64,000 bases of DNA from Purpureocillium takamizusanense (lineage: Eukaryota > Ascomycota > Sordariomycetes > Hypocreales > Ophiocordycipitaceae), in NCBI RefSeq assembly GCF_022605165.1, contig NC_063078.1, positions 248,001 through 312,000 of the forward strand, written 5' to 3'. The notes beneath the pieces are model-generated. The model saw only the letters and a list, made by a program, of their open reading frames with translations, ran no database searches and had not been told where the DNA came from. This document shows positions 42,023 to 53,463 of the stretch, piece by piece (position 1 is the first letter of the stretch; each line of letters begins with the position of its first letter). The position numbers and the translations under genes are program-made.

Positions 42023-44983
42023 ATGGCCTTGCCAACGAGGCCTCTGGCCTCGACCCTCTTTGTGCTCTTGTCCTTGGGCTGCCTGCTACTGTCAACCGTC
42101 TTGGGCGCAGACACGGTCTACATCAAGGGCTATGGAATCGATGGCAAGGAGCGCGAGCTCGACGTCAATCGATACCCTGCGCTCTACACGCGCGACTTCG
42201 ATGATTGCCTCGGCGGCGAGAGCTTGTTCAATGTCACCAAATTCGACGCGGCCTACTACGCCGACAATCTCACTGTGCTTTTCCATCTGGACGGCACCAC
42301 AAACATCCGAAAGGAGAGTCTCGTTCGTACGTGTACCAGTGCCTGCCCGGATGCTGGGCATCTTCTTTCTAACCTCATCCTAGTGCACATCGCGGTCGAG
42401 GCGTACGGCGAGAACCGATTCAACTTGACGTACGACCCGTGCAAGGCCAACATTGCGAGCTTGTGTCCACTAAACGCCACCGTGCCCGTCACCGCGTTCG
42501 CCGTCATCCCCATCTCTCCCAATGATGTTCGCGGCATTCCCTCGATCGCGCTCGGCATCCCCGACCTCGAAGGCTTCGCACGCCTACGAATCTTTGCCAA
42601 TTCGACACAGACCGAGATTGGCTGTTTCCAAGCCGTCATGACCAACGGCAACAGCTTTTCGCAGCCACAATCTGTCGGTGTCGTCATGGGCATCCTGACC
42701 GTCTTTGCCGTGGTGGCTTCGTTCATGACGGCCATATACGGTGTCAGCATTGCGCATATGCGCATGCACTATGCGAACTCGTTCGCCGTGCTCGTCATAT
42801 TCGAAACGTTCCAGTCCATCTTCTTCTCGGGCACGCTGTCTGTTAATTGGCCCAGTGTCCTCCCGGCATGGTGGAGCAACTTTGCATGGTCCGCCGGCAT
42901 GTTCGCCAACGACCAGCTCGTGCGATCCATCAGCTCCTTCACCGGAACCAACGCTGACATTAGCCAAGTTGGCGGTGCGGGGTCTGTTCCCATCAACAAT
43001 GGAGGCGGCCTGACACAGCAAATCTACGGCAGGTCTCTGACTGAGCTGATGACGATTGACAGACACGACGCGCCTGCTCTTGCGCGCCGGGCGACGCATA
43101 ACGCCAGCGATCCATACGACTACACCTGGAATGGCGGGCCTCGGATCCCAGGCATGCCTATGCCGGGCACCTGGCCGGGTTTCGGCGGCACCCTGTCGGC
43201 TGTCAATATCCCCCCTGCCGAGGCCTTCCTCGTTGGCTTGATCTGGTTCCTCGTCATCTTCGGCGGCATGGCAGTACTAATCGTGCTAGCCAAGCTTACT
43301 CTGGATCTGCTGGTCAAGCTCAAGGCCATCAAGACGGACGGATTTGACTATTTTCGCTCTCACGTCGGTGGATACCTCGTCTCGACCCTGCTCCGAACGC
43401 TCTTAATCGGCTTCTTCGCCATGATGACCCTCGCCATGTTCCAGTTCTCGGCGCGAGGCCCGGCAGGACCTACTGCCGTGGCAGCCATCGTCTTCGTCAT
43501 CTTTCTGGCTGGCCTGGGCGGCATCACCGCCTACGCCTGTTACTTTAGGCTCCGGGACGGCAAATTCGAGGTCGGCCCCGACACGGTGCGGCTGGAACGC
43601 GGGACCATCTTTAAGAAGGTGCCGTTCTTGGCTACAACCAGGGAGAGCCAGCTGGGCGAGCGGGAAACGGCGGACCGGCGATACTTGGTCGGCACAATCC
43701 CCTTCTTCCGCATCAAGTTTACCGACCACGACCCAAACAGGACGCCTGTGCACCAGGATGAGGCGTTTATCAAGAGGTTCGGATGGCTGGCCGCGCGATA
43801 CCGTCGCTCGAGGTGGTGGTTCTTTGCCGTGTACGTGGGCTACCTGTTCGTCAGGGCATGCTTCGTCGGGGGCGCCGTGCGCAGCCCACTGGCTCAGGTG
43901 TATGGGCTGTTCATCTTTGAAATCCTGGCGCTCCTCATCATCATCAAGATGAATCCGTTTGAGGGCAACCGAAACACGGCAATCGCCGTCTGGATGCTCT
44001 CTATATCCAAGATCATCACGACGGGCCTGTCTATTGCCTTTCTGCCGGACTTTAACATCAACCGCATTGTCGCCACGGTCCTGGGCGTCATCATCATAGT
44101 TGTCCAGGGGTTTCTCGCGGTGGCTGTCTTGATACTCATTGGGCTCGGCATGCTATCAAGCTGGATGTCTCTATCGCGCAACCGAGAAAAGTTCCCCGGC
44201 CTGCTTGAGCAGTCCCGAGTCCGATACTTTGAGCATATCGACGCGCGGGCCGGAGACCTGCCTCCGCCGCCGAAGACGAAGGAGAAGAAGAAGAAGAAGG
44301 GGGAGAAGGAAAAGCAGCCAGAGCCGTCCCAGCCTTACTTCAACGTTCGGGACGTGCGGCGGGCTCCCAAGATTGAGGATGAGTCTGCCACGGCGGAGGG
44401 GGTTCTCGAGCCACCCGGCCCTCCTGGGCTATCCAGTGCCGCAGCTAGCATCCGACGCAGCCGAGCGAATAGTGCAAGCTCGCGCTGCTCGGTCGCCAGC
44501 GTCTCCCGCCCCGGTCGACCGCATCGCACATCTTGGAGCACCAAAGATGTTGCGCAGTGGGACGCCGAGATGAGCAGGGGAGACAGCGCCAGAACCTCGC
44601 GCGGAAGTTCCTTGCGACTGTCCGGGCTCGCCAACCGAGACTCTCATGGCACCCATACGCCGACAAGAAGACCTCCGATGACGCCAATGGAGGAATCCTT
44701 TGAGGACCCCATGCTAGACATTCCACCAAACATTGCCGAGTCGACATCGAGGACTGGGTCGTCTCTTGGTGAGTCGGAGGAGGCCAGGAAGAAGGAAAAC
44801 ATGACGGAGGAGAGGCCGCCAGTGACGCCTTTGACGGCATCGAGCCACGAAGAGTCCAAGGGCGAGACGCTGGAAACGGATACGGCCGACACTGATCCGG
44901 AGACCAACGCTCAGAGGGACGAGCCGGACACAGGGGCGCCTCAGAAAACCGAGGATGGGACGAAGGCCTCTACGACACAATAA
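42023..44983 (+). CDS. TRP-like / flavin-carrier (FLC) family membrane protein
   Basis: Exons 42023-42326 and 42384-44983 give 967 residues. The 57-bp intron (GTACGT donor, CTAAC branch site, TAG acceptor) is in frame and stop-free, so the locus also reads as one uninterrupted frame; removal restores the family text ESLVLHIAVEAYGENRF. Fungal Flc/TRP-like proteins sit in ER, Golgi, vacuole or plasma membranes and act in calcium and FAD homeostasis and wall integrity. Seen: a signal peptide (1-28, ending LLSTVLGA), an ML-like luminal domain (about 30-200) with paired cysteines and N-glycosylation sequons, and about nine hydrophobic helices between 205 and 630. The cytoplasmic tail has a Lys-rich run (KEKKKKKGEKEK) and a long Ser/Thr/Glu-rich disordered end. 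The ATG at 42,023 directly precedes the signal peptide; upstream in-frame sequence lacks an ATG. Which FLC paralogue this is cannot be decided. Confidence 0.88.
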   Translation: MALPTRPLASTLFVLLSLGCLLLSTVLGADTVYIKGYGIDGKERELDVNRYPALYTRDFDDCLGGESLFNVTKFDAAYYADNLTVLFHLDGTTNIRKESLVRTCTSACPDAGHLLSNLILVHIAVEAYGENRFNLTYDPCKANIASLCPLNATVPVTAFAVIPISPNDVRGIPSIALGIPDLEGFARLRIFANSTQTEIGCFQAVMTNGNSFSQPQSVGVVMGILTVFAVVASFMTAIYGVSIAHMRMHYANSFAVLVIFETFQSIFFSGTLSVNWPSVLPAWWSNFAWSAGMFANDQLVRSISSFTGTNADISQVGGAGSVPINNGGGLTQQIYGRSLTELMTIDRHDAPALARRATHNASDPYDYTWNGGPRIPGMPMPGTWPGFGGTLSAVNIPPAEAFLVGLIWFLVIFGGMAVLIVLAKLTLDLLVKLKAIKTDGFDYFRSHVGGYLVSTLLRTLLIGFFAMMTLAMFQFSARGPAGPTAVAAIVFVIFLAGLGGITAYACYFRLRDGKFEVGPDTVRLERGTIFKKVPFLATTRESQLGERETADRRYLVGTIPFFRIKFTDHDPNRTPVHQDEAFIKRFGWLAARYRRSRWWFFAVYVGYLFVRACFVGGAVRSPLAQVYGLFIFEILALLIIIKMNPFEGNRNTAIAVWMLSISKIITTGLSIAFLPDFNINRIVATVLGVIIIVVQGFLAVAVLILIGLGMLSSWMSLSRNREKFPGLLEQSRVRYFEHIDARAGDLPPPPKTKEKKKKKGEKEKQPEPSQPYFNVRDVRRAPKIEDESATAEGVLEPPGPPGLSSAAASIRRSRANSASSRCSVASVSRPGRPHRTSWSTKDVAQWDAEMSRGDSARTSRGSSLRLSGLANRDSHGTHTPTRRPPMTPMEESFEDPMLDIPPNIAESTSRTGSSLGESEEARKKENMTEERPPVTPLTASSHEESKGETLETDTADTDPETNAQRDEPDTGAPQKTEDGTKASTTQ

Positions 44984-45139
44984 TCGGGCACTTCGCGTCT
45001 TTTGTGTGCTGGCGCCCGACGTGCTCGGAGACTGGCTAGCTACCGGGATAAAGGGAGAGCATGAAGCGGCATTGAAGTCGCCTGGCTTTGAGATCAGGCA
45101 GGCGTTGGGGAGTGAATTTCATACACATCATCATAGGGT

Positions 45140-46114
45140 ACCGTCTATATAGATAGAGGCTAGGATTCGGCTTTACTAGAACGTCGAGAATGGTTTAAGG
45201 CATCGCGGGTTTAAGCCTTAGTAATAGAACTATCCATTATAACAAATATAATTACGTAAGTATAGCTCTTATTATATACTTATACGATACTTATATTTAT
45301 AGCGTTTATATTCTAATAGAAGAGGTCCCTAGTGTTACCTACGTATAAACTACTAAGTTATAGTACTTAAACTTTAAGTACCTAAACGTAACTCTATCCC
45401 TAAAGCCTCTATATTATACTATACGGTATTTTAAGTATTAATGCATAGAGTGAAATTACCTATAGGACTATAACGCTATAGTTTTAAAGTATATAGTATG
45501 CGTTTAAGTTAGCTAATATAAGGACTATAAGTCTATAGTCTTTAATATTTAGAATAGCTATTAAGTAACTATATAACTATAGCCTATACGCTAATTATAG
45601 GGCATAATATAATTCGCTCTATCCCCTTTATATACCGTCGGTAACTAACTACTATAGTATTAGCCGAGAGGTTTTTCTATACGTTATCTTCTATATTTAG
45701 GTAATACCTTACTCTTTATATCTAACGTTATAGCGCTATCTTAGTTATCTTAAAAGGGGGTAGAAAAATCTTTACTAGAAGATAGGTACTATTACTAAGA
45801 AGATATATCTATAGGCAATTATATATTAGAGATAGAAAGGAGGAAGTTCCCTTACTATTTATAATATAGGTTAGATTTCTACGCTAACTTTATATTCGAT
45901 TTAATAAGTAAGTAATAATTATAGCGGTATATTAATATACTATTATATTATATTATTATAATATAGTTACTATACTATTATACTAAGTAGACTTAATTTA
46001 TTTAAAAACTATATTTCCGCTAGGCTTTATAATATTATAATATCGGGCATATATTATTCCGCCTAAGGTATAATATATAGACCGTATTAAACCGCGAAGA
46101 TTATACTTAAGCTA
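45140..46114. other. AT-rich, RIP-like left flank
   Basis: Base composition changes abruptly after the TRP-like 3' region near 45,140. The 1 kb up to the LTR is dominated by TA dinucleotides with very few CA or TG, and no open frame survives. No repeat partner was recognised inside the window. It is either an older RIP-mutated element or unique DNA caught by leakage of RIP from the neighbouring retrotransposon. Confidence 0.7.
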
Positions 46115-46347
46115 TATAAGGGGCTTAGCCTAATAAGAGCCTAGGGCGCGGCCCTAGGCGTAATAACGCTACGTATAGCTAGGACCCTACGCTAACCTAG
46201 GCCCGCAGCTAGTTACGTAGGGCTATATATAGCGAGCGCCGCGCGTATAGGGGCTACCTAGTATATAACCCTAATTTCCTTCCTTTATAGTATATTAAAT
46301 ATTAATAACCCGACCGGCTCCTATTATATAGCGCCGGCCCTATTATA
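46115..46347 (+). repeat. 5' LTR of the gypsy element
   Basis: 233 bp, aligned without visible gaps to 53,464-53,696. It begins TATAAGGGG and ends CCCTATTATA, consistent with original TG...CA ends after RIP. Unusually GC-rich islands (CTAGGGCGCGGCCCTAG, GAGCGCCGCGCG) survive in it, because RIP spares CpG and GpC contexts. Confidence 0.95.
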
Positions 46348-46419
46348 ATATATACTATTAACGATAGTAAACTAAATAATAGAGATAGACCTAGCGGTAG
46401 CCTATAGGCTCTCGATAGA

Positions 46420-46610
46420 ATAGTAAGCATAATAATAGGCGCAATAATAGGCGTAATAATAAGCATAATAATAAGCATAATAATAAGTATAATAATAAGC
46501 GGAATAATAAATATAATAATAAGCATAATAATAAGCGCTATAATAAGCGTAATAATAAATATAATAGCTAGCGTAATAATAAGCGCTTTAATAAGCGGAA
46601 CTTAAATATT
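46420..46610. repeat. Imperfect tandem AATAATAAGC-type repeat
   Basis: More than ten imperfect units of 9-15 bp built on ATAATAAGC/ATAATAAGT lie in the leader just inside the 5' LTR. It may be a RIP-mutated triplet or nonamer array rather than a functional packaging signal. Confidence 0.7.
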
Positions 46611-46849
46611 TAAGGGTATAGCTATAGTCTATACTTAACTTAATAGCCCTTAATAAAGTAGCGCCTAAGCCTAGGAAGTAAAAGCTACTTAAATAGCTAA
46701 TATAAGATAATAAGATAAAATACTTTTACTTTTTTTTATATCGACTAAAGAGTAAATATAAGATTAATAAAGTAAAAGGCCTTAATAAAGAAAGTAAAGC
46801 TATTTAATATTAGCTCCTTAATATATTACCTATTTAATTATAGCCTTAT

Positions 46850-47640
46850 ATAAAGGGATTTTAGACTTAAAGAGGACTTAAAGGCAATAAGGAACTATAA
46901 GCCTTCTTTAACTATATCGAACGCCTCTTTAATAGCGAGTAAATAAAGGAAGGAGCGCTTAATAAGCTATAGGGCCTATACTAAAGAGATAGGTAGCCTT
47001 TTAATACCTTCTTTTCTAACTTTAAGAATACCCTTATAAATATAAGCGGGTCCGCCTAAATAAAAAATACCTAAATCTTAGCGCTATAAAATATTATATC
47101 TAACGCCTTAAAGGAATAGCTTATTATAATATAGATATTAATTACCTTCTATAAATATACTTAATGCTTTTAAGAAATCGCCTAGAACTTTAAGAAGACT
47201 TTATACTTTAAAGAGCTATAAAAGAAAGGCTAGGCCTAATATAAATGCTAGCTTACTTACTTAAAAGTAAATTAAATAAACTCCCCTATAATAGTCCTAA
47301 CTATTAATTATTAAGGCAATATTACGATATTAACTACCTACCTTAAGAAGTATAAGACTAGCCTAAATAAAGGGGGCCCTTAAAGGGACTCGATTAAAGA
47401 GGGCAATAAGTCCTATCGAGCTAAATAGGCTACTAAAGATAAAAGGGAAAAAAAAAAAAGTAAAAGGCTATACCTTTACTATAAAGGGAGTAACTATTTA
47501 ATAGCGCGCTACCTTTATACCCTAGCGAGGTAGCTTATAATATCGAACTTAATCGGGCTATACTATATAGTCTTTATTAAGCCTAAGCTTAAGAGCGAAG
47601 GCGATAAAGAGAGTAAAAGTAAAGAAGTAGCGCTTATATA
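46850..47640 (+). pseudogene. gag remnant with zinc knuckle of the gypsy element
   Basis: Fragmentary coding text on the plus strand ends in a zinc-knuckle footprint at 47,471-47,512. The CX2CX4HX4C spacing is intact, but all three cysteine positions and the histidine position read tyrosine (TAC/TAT). That is what G-to-A and C-to-T changes do to TGC, TGT and CAC codons. Many in-frame stops surround it. Confidence 0.8.
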
Positions 47641-47739
47641 GGGAAAAGCGCTACCTTAAAGTAAAGCTATACTTTAGGGCCTATAGTAATATAAATAGAG
47701 AAAATAGAGCTTAAAGGATACTTAAAGACGACCCTATCG

Positions 47740-50700
47740 GTAGTAATAATATTAATTAATAAAAGTCCTTTTTATTCTATACTTATCGATAAGGGATATA
47801 AGTATTATATAATTATAGATAAAGAAGTAACTTAAGACCTTAAGGTCTTAATAAAGAAGATCCCCTCCTATAAGGTAAAGGGTATATTAAGTATTATAGA
47901 TAGGGTAGTTATTAAAGGGCTAATATAGCTAATCGCGAATATAGAGGGCTACTTATAGCTTATTTATGCCTATATAATACCTTAATTAAAGTTCCCCCTT
48001 ATCTTAAGGAAGCCCTAGATATAATATATAAAGTCTTATTCGGTCTTATATAAAGGTAGGCTTTAATATAACTTATCGTAAATATAGGTATAGTATTATT
48101 AAGGGCTACCCCTTAATAGCCTACTCTTAAAGGATATAAAAGACGCTTATTACGTTATAATATTAATATTCATAAGGTATATATAATAGATTAAAAAGCG
48201 AGAAGGTAGCGATATAATTAAGGTAGCTATTTTTACTATTAATATAAGAGATATCGAGAAAGCGCTTATATTTAAGCGGCTTAAGTTAAGAAAGGAACTT
48301 TAAGTAATTATCTTATTATATTTTTATAACTTATTTCTATTCTTTAAGAAATAAAAGGTAAATAAGCTTAACCCCTATAAGCCTAGCGTAAACTATTAAA
48401 TCCCCCTTAAGATAGGCCTAAATAGCTAAGACCTACCTATACCCTATAGAGCGCTTTATAGTATATCGCGTAAAGAGGTATTAATATTATAGAAGACCCT
48501 TAATAACCTTTTCGATAAAGGGTTTATTAAAGCTAATAGCTTAAAGGCAATAGCGCCTATCCTCTTTATATAGAAGCTAGGGGGTAAGCTCTATTTCTAT
48601 TATAATTACTACGCCTTTAACGCTATTATAAAGGTAGACCGCTACTTTATCCCCTTTATTAATAATACCCTTTATAACTTAATAAGCGCCTATTAATTTA
48701 TTAAGCTTAATATAATATAGGTATTCTATAAGGTATAAATAGTAATAAGAGAGGAGTAAAAGATTGCCTTTTATATAAAGTATAGTCTCTTTAAGTAAAT
48801 AATTACCTTATTTAGCCTTAATAGTGCCTTAGCTACTTTTTAACGCTATATTAATAATATATTATAGGACTTTTTAGATAACTTTTACTCCGCTTATATA
48901 GATAATATCCTTATCTATATAAATAATACCCTTAAGGAATACTATATAAAGGTATAGTAAATACTTAAGTAGCTTTAAGACTATAGCCTATATCTCGACT
49001 TAAATAAGTATTAGTTTAGGGTTAAAACTATTAAATACTTAGGTTTTATTATTTACGTAAGTAAGGGCATTAAAGTAGACCCTATAAAGATAAAAGTAGT
49101 TATTAAATAGCTAGCCTTAACGATATAAAAGGGGGTATAAAGCTTCTTTAAGTTCGTTAACTATTATTAAGTCTTTATATTTAAGTTCTTAGATATAGTA
49201 GCGCTATTTATAGCTTTAATAAGGAAGCGGGTTCTATTCGTATAGGAGCGAGAGTACTAAATAGCGTTTAAAGCCCTTAAGGAACTCTTTATAAAAGCCT
49301 TAATTCTCTTATAATAAGACCTTAACTTACTTACCTTTTTAAAAGTAGACTATAGCGAGACTACCTTAAGGGGAACGCTCTTATAGGATATAAATAGCTA
49401 ATAGAAGCTAATAGCCTTTTACTTATAAAAGCTATCCCCTACCGAGTAAAACTACCTTATTTACTATATTAGGGTAAGAAAGATACTAAACTATAAAGTA
49501 CGTTCCCTTAATACTCTTCCTATCTTTACTTAGCGCATTATAATATAAGGACTCTTATATATTAATATATTAATATAGTAAAAAGGCTATTAAGCTTTAA
49601 TTAAATAGTCTTAAGTATTAAATATCTATATTTACGATAGTATATAAAACTATATAGCTATTTGCGATAACGCAAAATACTTATATTAATAAAGTATACT
49701 TATATCTAAAGTATAAAAATAAGGCAAAAAAGAGTATTATCGGCTATAACTAAAGAGGCATAATAAGTCCTCTCTAACTAAGAAGGCTTCCTTCCTTTAT
49801 AGTTATCCTTATAGTCTTATCCTTATAGCTCCCTTTTACCCCTAGCTATTTTTATTCTCAGGCCCCCCCTTTCCTTTATCTCTCTTTACTATAATTCTTT
49901 TTTATACCTTCTCTTATTAATATATTATAATAAGGAAATACTAGCGATTATCTACTACTTAAAATAATAGTTAGTAGAGCTCTATAGCTATAAGAGCTTT
50001 ATAGTATTTATAGACTATAAGAACCTAAAATATTTTATAACTTATTAGCGCCTATTAAAGTAATAAACGCGCTAAGTAAAGCTACTCTTAAGGTTTAACT
50101 TCTCTTTAGAATATAGGCTAGGTAAGCTAGCTATAGTGCCTAATATACTCTCTTATAGGGACTAAGATTAAGAGACTTAAAAAGACTATAAGGCTAGAGA
50201 CTTATAATTTATCCCTTAAAGCGCCCTTTATATATATATTAGCGCTACCTTAACTATATTAACGACCCTATTCTCTAACCCTTAGCTAAGCTCTTTATAA
50301 TAGCGAGAGGTAAAGCGGGATATAATATATTAAAGCGCCCTTTATATAGTTAAGAATAATACCCGCGCCTTCGACTTAAAGCTTAGTCTTAAAGTATAGA
50401 TTATAAAGTATAGCCTCGATATAATAGGGAACCTCTACTATAGGGACCGCCTTTAAGTACTTAGCGCCCCCTAGGTAATAAAGGTAAAGGTAAAGTCTAC
50501 TCTTAAAGGAATAGACTTATAAAACGAACTTAAGGGTCGGCTAATATAATAGGCTTATAATTCGCCCCCTTTAAGTACTTTAATAAAAAGGGTATAATAG
50601 CTATATTATTATATAAGTTCTATTAGCCCTTAATATAATAATATATTAAAAGGTTCCTCTATAACTATAATACTTATAGCTATATAAAGATATAGAGGGA

Positions 50701-51850
50701 GTATAAAAAGGGCCTATTATAGCCTTTATTTATACCTAATTAATTTTATAGGTAGATTTAAATAGACTTTATTATAGACCTCCCCCCTTATAAATAAAAG
50801 CTACTTCCTTTAAGTTATTTAGGATAAGCTTAATAAGGAAGTTATATTAAAGCTAATAGCTATTATAAATACTATTATATATATAAAGCGCTTCCTTTAA
50901 TATTACTTCCATTAATATAGCTAGCCCGCTATTATTATAAGCGACTAAGGAACGAATTAAATAAGTAGCTTTTAATAATACCTTTATAAGCTAATAAATA
51001 TTAAGTAATAATTTAATATAATATATTACCCTTAAATAGATAAGGGTATAAAGAGGATTAACTAAGAAGTATAAGTATACCTTAAGGCCTATATTAACTA
51101 TAATTAAGATAACTAAGACTAATAGCTACTTATAGCTTAGCTTATACTTAATAGCTAAATAAGTACTTCGATTAATATATCCCCTTTCTTTATGCTTTAT
51201 AGCTATTACCCTTAATCTATTATAAGCGGCCCCTTTACCCCTATAAGGGAAATAAGCTAGCGCGCTATATTAAAGAGTAAGGTATAGGCTTTTATAATAA
51301 AGCTTAAGTAAGTTATAAAGCTTTATAGCTCTATAATAATAGCGGCCTTACTTAAATAAAAGCGATAGGTTAATTATATATATAGCCCTATAGATAAGTA
51401 TAAAATAAGGGATAAAATCTAGCTTAACCTTTATAACTATACCTTTATAAAACCGAAAAAGAAGCTTAACTAATTATACTTAAAATATATAATTAATAAA
51501 GTAATAAGCCTATATATAATTAAGTTAATAGGCCTACCCTTAAGTATATATAACTATTTTTATATAGATTAGCTATAGCGTATAAATAATAACTTTATAC
51601 TTAACTAAGCTATTTTAAATAGTTAGCCTATATTAATATAAATAAGTAATAATATATTCTATAAAGTAAAAAAGGTCTTTATAATTTATTAAAAGCCTTA
51701 TAGTTAAGGAGCTAAGGAAAAAGCCTTAATTAAATAAAGTAGATATTTTAAGTTAACGTAAAAGCCGCTTAAGGAAGTAAAGTATATTAAAGTATATAAA
51801 TATTTTATAAAATAGGCTAATAAAGAGCGCTAAAAAGAAACGTTAATATT
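47740..51850 (+). pseudogene. pol remnant (protease, RT, RNase H, integrase) of the gypsy element
   Basis: A protease-like segment lies near 47,770-47,830. The reverse transcriptase domain runs about 48,360-49,100; its active site reads YIDNILIY at 48,895-48,918 in place of the usual YIDD, followed by YLGFII. RNase H text (KVDYSET near 49,344, KLSPTE near 49,430) breaks at 49,466 and resumes with KEILAI at about 49,932. Integrase remnants are at about 50,600-51,350, with IDFIIDLPPL at 50,762-50,791. Stops throughout make the gene dead. Confidence 0.88.
49467..49928. mobile_element. Insert of about 460 bp inside the RNase H remnant
   Basis: RNase H coding text stops at ...NYLIY (49,466) and continues in the same frame sense at about 49,929. 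The intervening DNA has no coding match to pol. Its first bases read TATTAGGG and its last TTATTAATA, which could be RIP-altered TG...CA ends, so a solo LTR or MITE is plausible. A clear target duplication could not be fixed. It is itself RIP-mutated, so it was present when, or before, RIP acted. Confidence 0.55.
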
Positions 51851-52970
51851 AGCTTTACCCCCCTTAAGAGGGGGGGGCTACCCTATAGGGCGCGGTTACT
51901 CTTCCTCTTTATCCTCTTTCTCGTCCTCCTTATCTTCCTCCTCCTCTTCTTCCTTAGCGGTAGCGATAGCGATAGCGGCAATAAAGGGAGCCCTAGCGAA
52001 GGCGGCAATAGCGGTCTCGACTACTATAAAGTAGTCTTTAAGGGTACCTACCTTAGTAAATAGCTAGGTATTATTACTTAAAGTAATAGCTAAGGCAATA
52101 AAGGTAAAGGTAAGGGTAAGGGCATTAAGGTTATTAACGCTACCTTTATATAAGGGTTAATAATTATATCGTTAGTATTATATAAGGATAAAGGGAGGGG
52201 ACTTACTTAAGTATAAGGCCTATACGCTTTAGTTCTTAAAGGTATTAAGTCGCTATATAAGTAACGCTTAATACCTTTTTTACCTTAGCCTCTACCTTTT
52301 TAATAGTAATAATAATAGCGGTAATAGTATTAATAATAGTAAGGGGGGCAATAGTAATAATAATAATAGTAGTAATAATAATATTAGCGGTAGAAATTTA
52401 ATTATATAAGGCAATAAGGAAGGCTAGGCTTAACTAATAGTATATACGGTTAGCTATATAATAGCTATAATAGCTACTTTATAATTAATTAATATAGGCT
52501 ATATAGTCGGCCTTTAGCTTAGTATAGTATATATAAAGGTAAGAACGAAGCTCCTTAATAAAAGCATTAAGTCTTACCTTTTTTTATCCTAAATTAGCGA
52601 TACTTATATAAAGAAAGGTAAGTATACTTATAGAGGGCGATACTAAGGGTAGCGATAAGCGGCTATAATAGGTGCCCTAAGGGGCAGCGGTAAAGTAGGT
52701 AGCGGGGGGGGGGGAGGCTAAGATAGCGATAGTAATAGCCTAAAGCGCAATAAAGGGGCTAAGTATAGCTACTATAAGGCAGGGGGGGCGATAGACCTAT
52801 AATAATAGCGGTAATAATAATAGCGATAAGGGCTCTAAGAGCCTAGCCTATAAAGACTTTAATAATATCTATCTTAAATATTAGCTCGAATTAATACGCC
52901 CTTATGCCTTATAAAGTAAGGCATAATAATAAGGGAAGAGAAGGTAAGGACTTACCGTTATTATTACCGC

Positions 52971-53009
<39 letters not shown>

Positions 53010-53432
53010 TACTATTATTATTATAGTAGCGATAATAGCGCGGCGGCGGTAATAATAATAAGGTTATAAAAGGAAAGAAAGAAGCCCGCTAAGCCTAAAG
53101 GAAAGAGGTCCTTTTATAGTTATGCTATATTAATAATTATATAAGGCTTAAAGGGTAATTTAAGGTAAACGGCTATTACGATATTATTAACTTAGCCGGC
53201 CGTAAGTATATATAAGCTAGTAAGTAAGGCCCGCGCTAAAGGGGGTAAAGATACTTAGTTAAAGGAAGTAAGGCCCTTATAAACGGACCTACCTACTATA
53301 TAGTAGGCGGTAATAAAAGCTAGCTATGCGCGCCCGCTTATAGGCCGCTAGGCATAAAGGTAAAGAAGCCCCCGACTAAAGGGCTCGAGTAAGGGGTTAT
53401 CGCGAGCCCCCTTATAGTAGCCGGGGCTAGCC
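51851..53432. other. Non-coding 3' internal segment of the gypsy element
   Basis: 1.6 kb between the integrase end and the polypurine tract. It starts with an imperfect C6TTAAG/G8 inverted repeat and a CTC/TCC-rich run (51,900-51,960). It then carries many GGTAGCGATAGCGG-like and (ATT)n/(AAT)n units (long ATT run about 52,964-53,022). No domain was recognised on either strand. It may be a long untranslated region, another nested insert, or a lost extra frame. Confidence 0.5.
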
Positions 53433-53463
53433 CGGGGGGGGGGGAGGGGGAGCGGGGGGGTAA
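53433..53463 (+). other. Polypurine tract of the gypsy element
   Basis: A G-dominated purine stretch ends in GGGGGGGTAA directly before the 3' LTR. This is the position of the plus-strand primer in LTR retrotransposons and fixes the orientation as plus. Confidence 0.8.

Noticed and set aside
46302..46526. 74-residue minus-strand frame of Ile/Met repeats
   Set aside because: It is only the translation of the ATAATAAGC-type array inside the RIP-mutated element.
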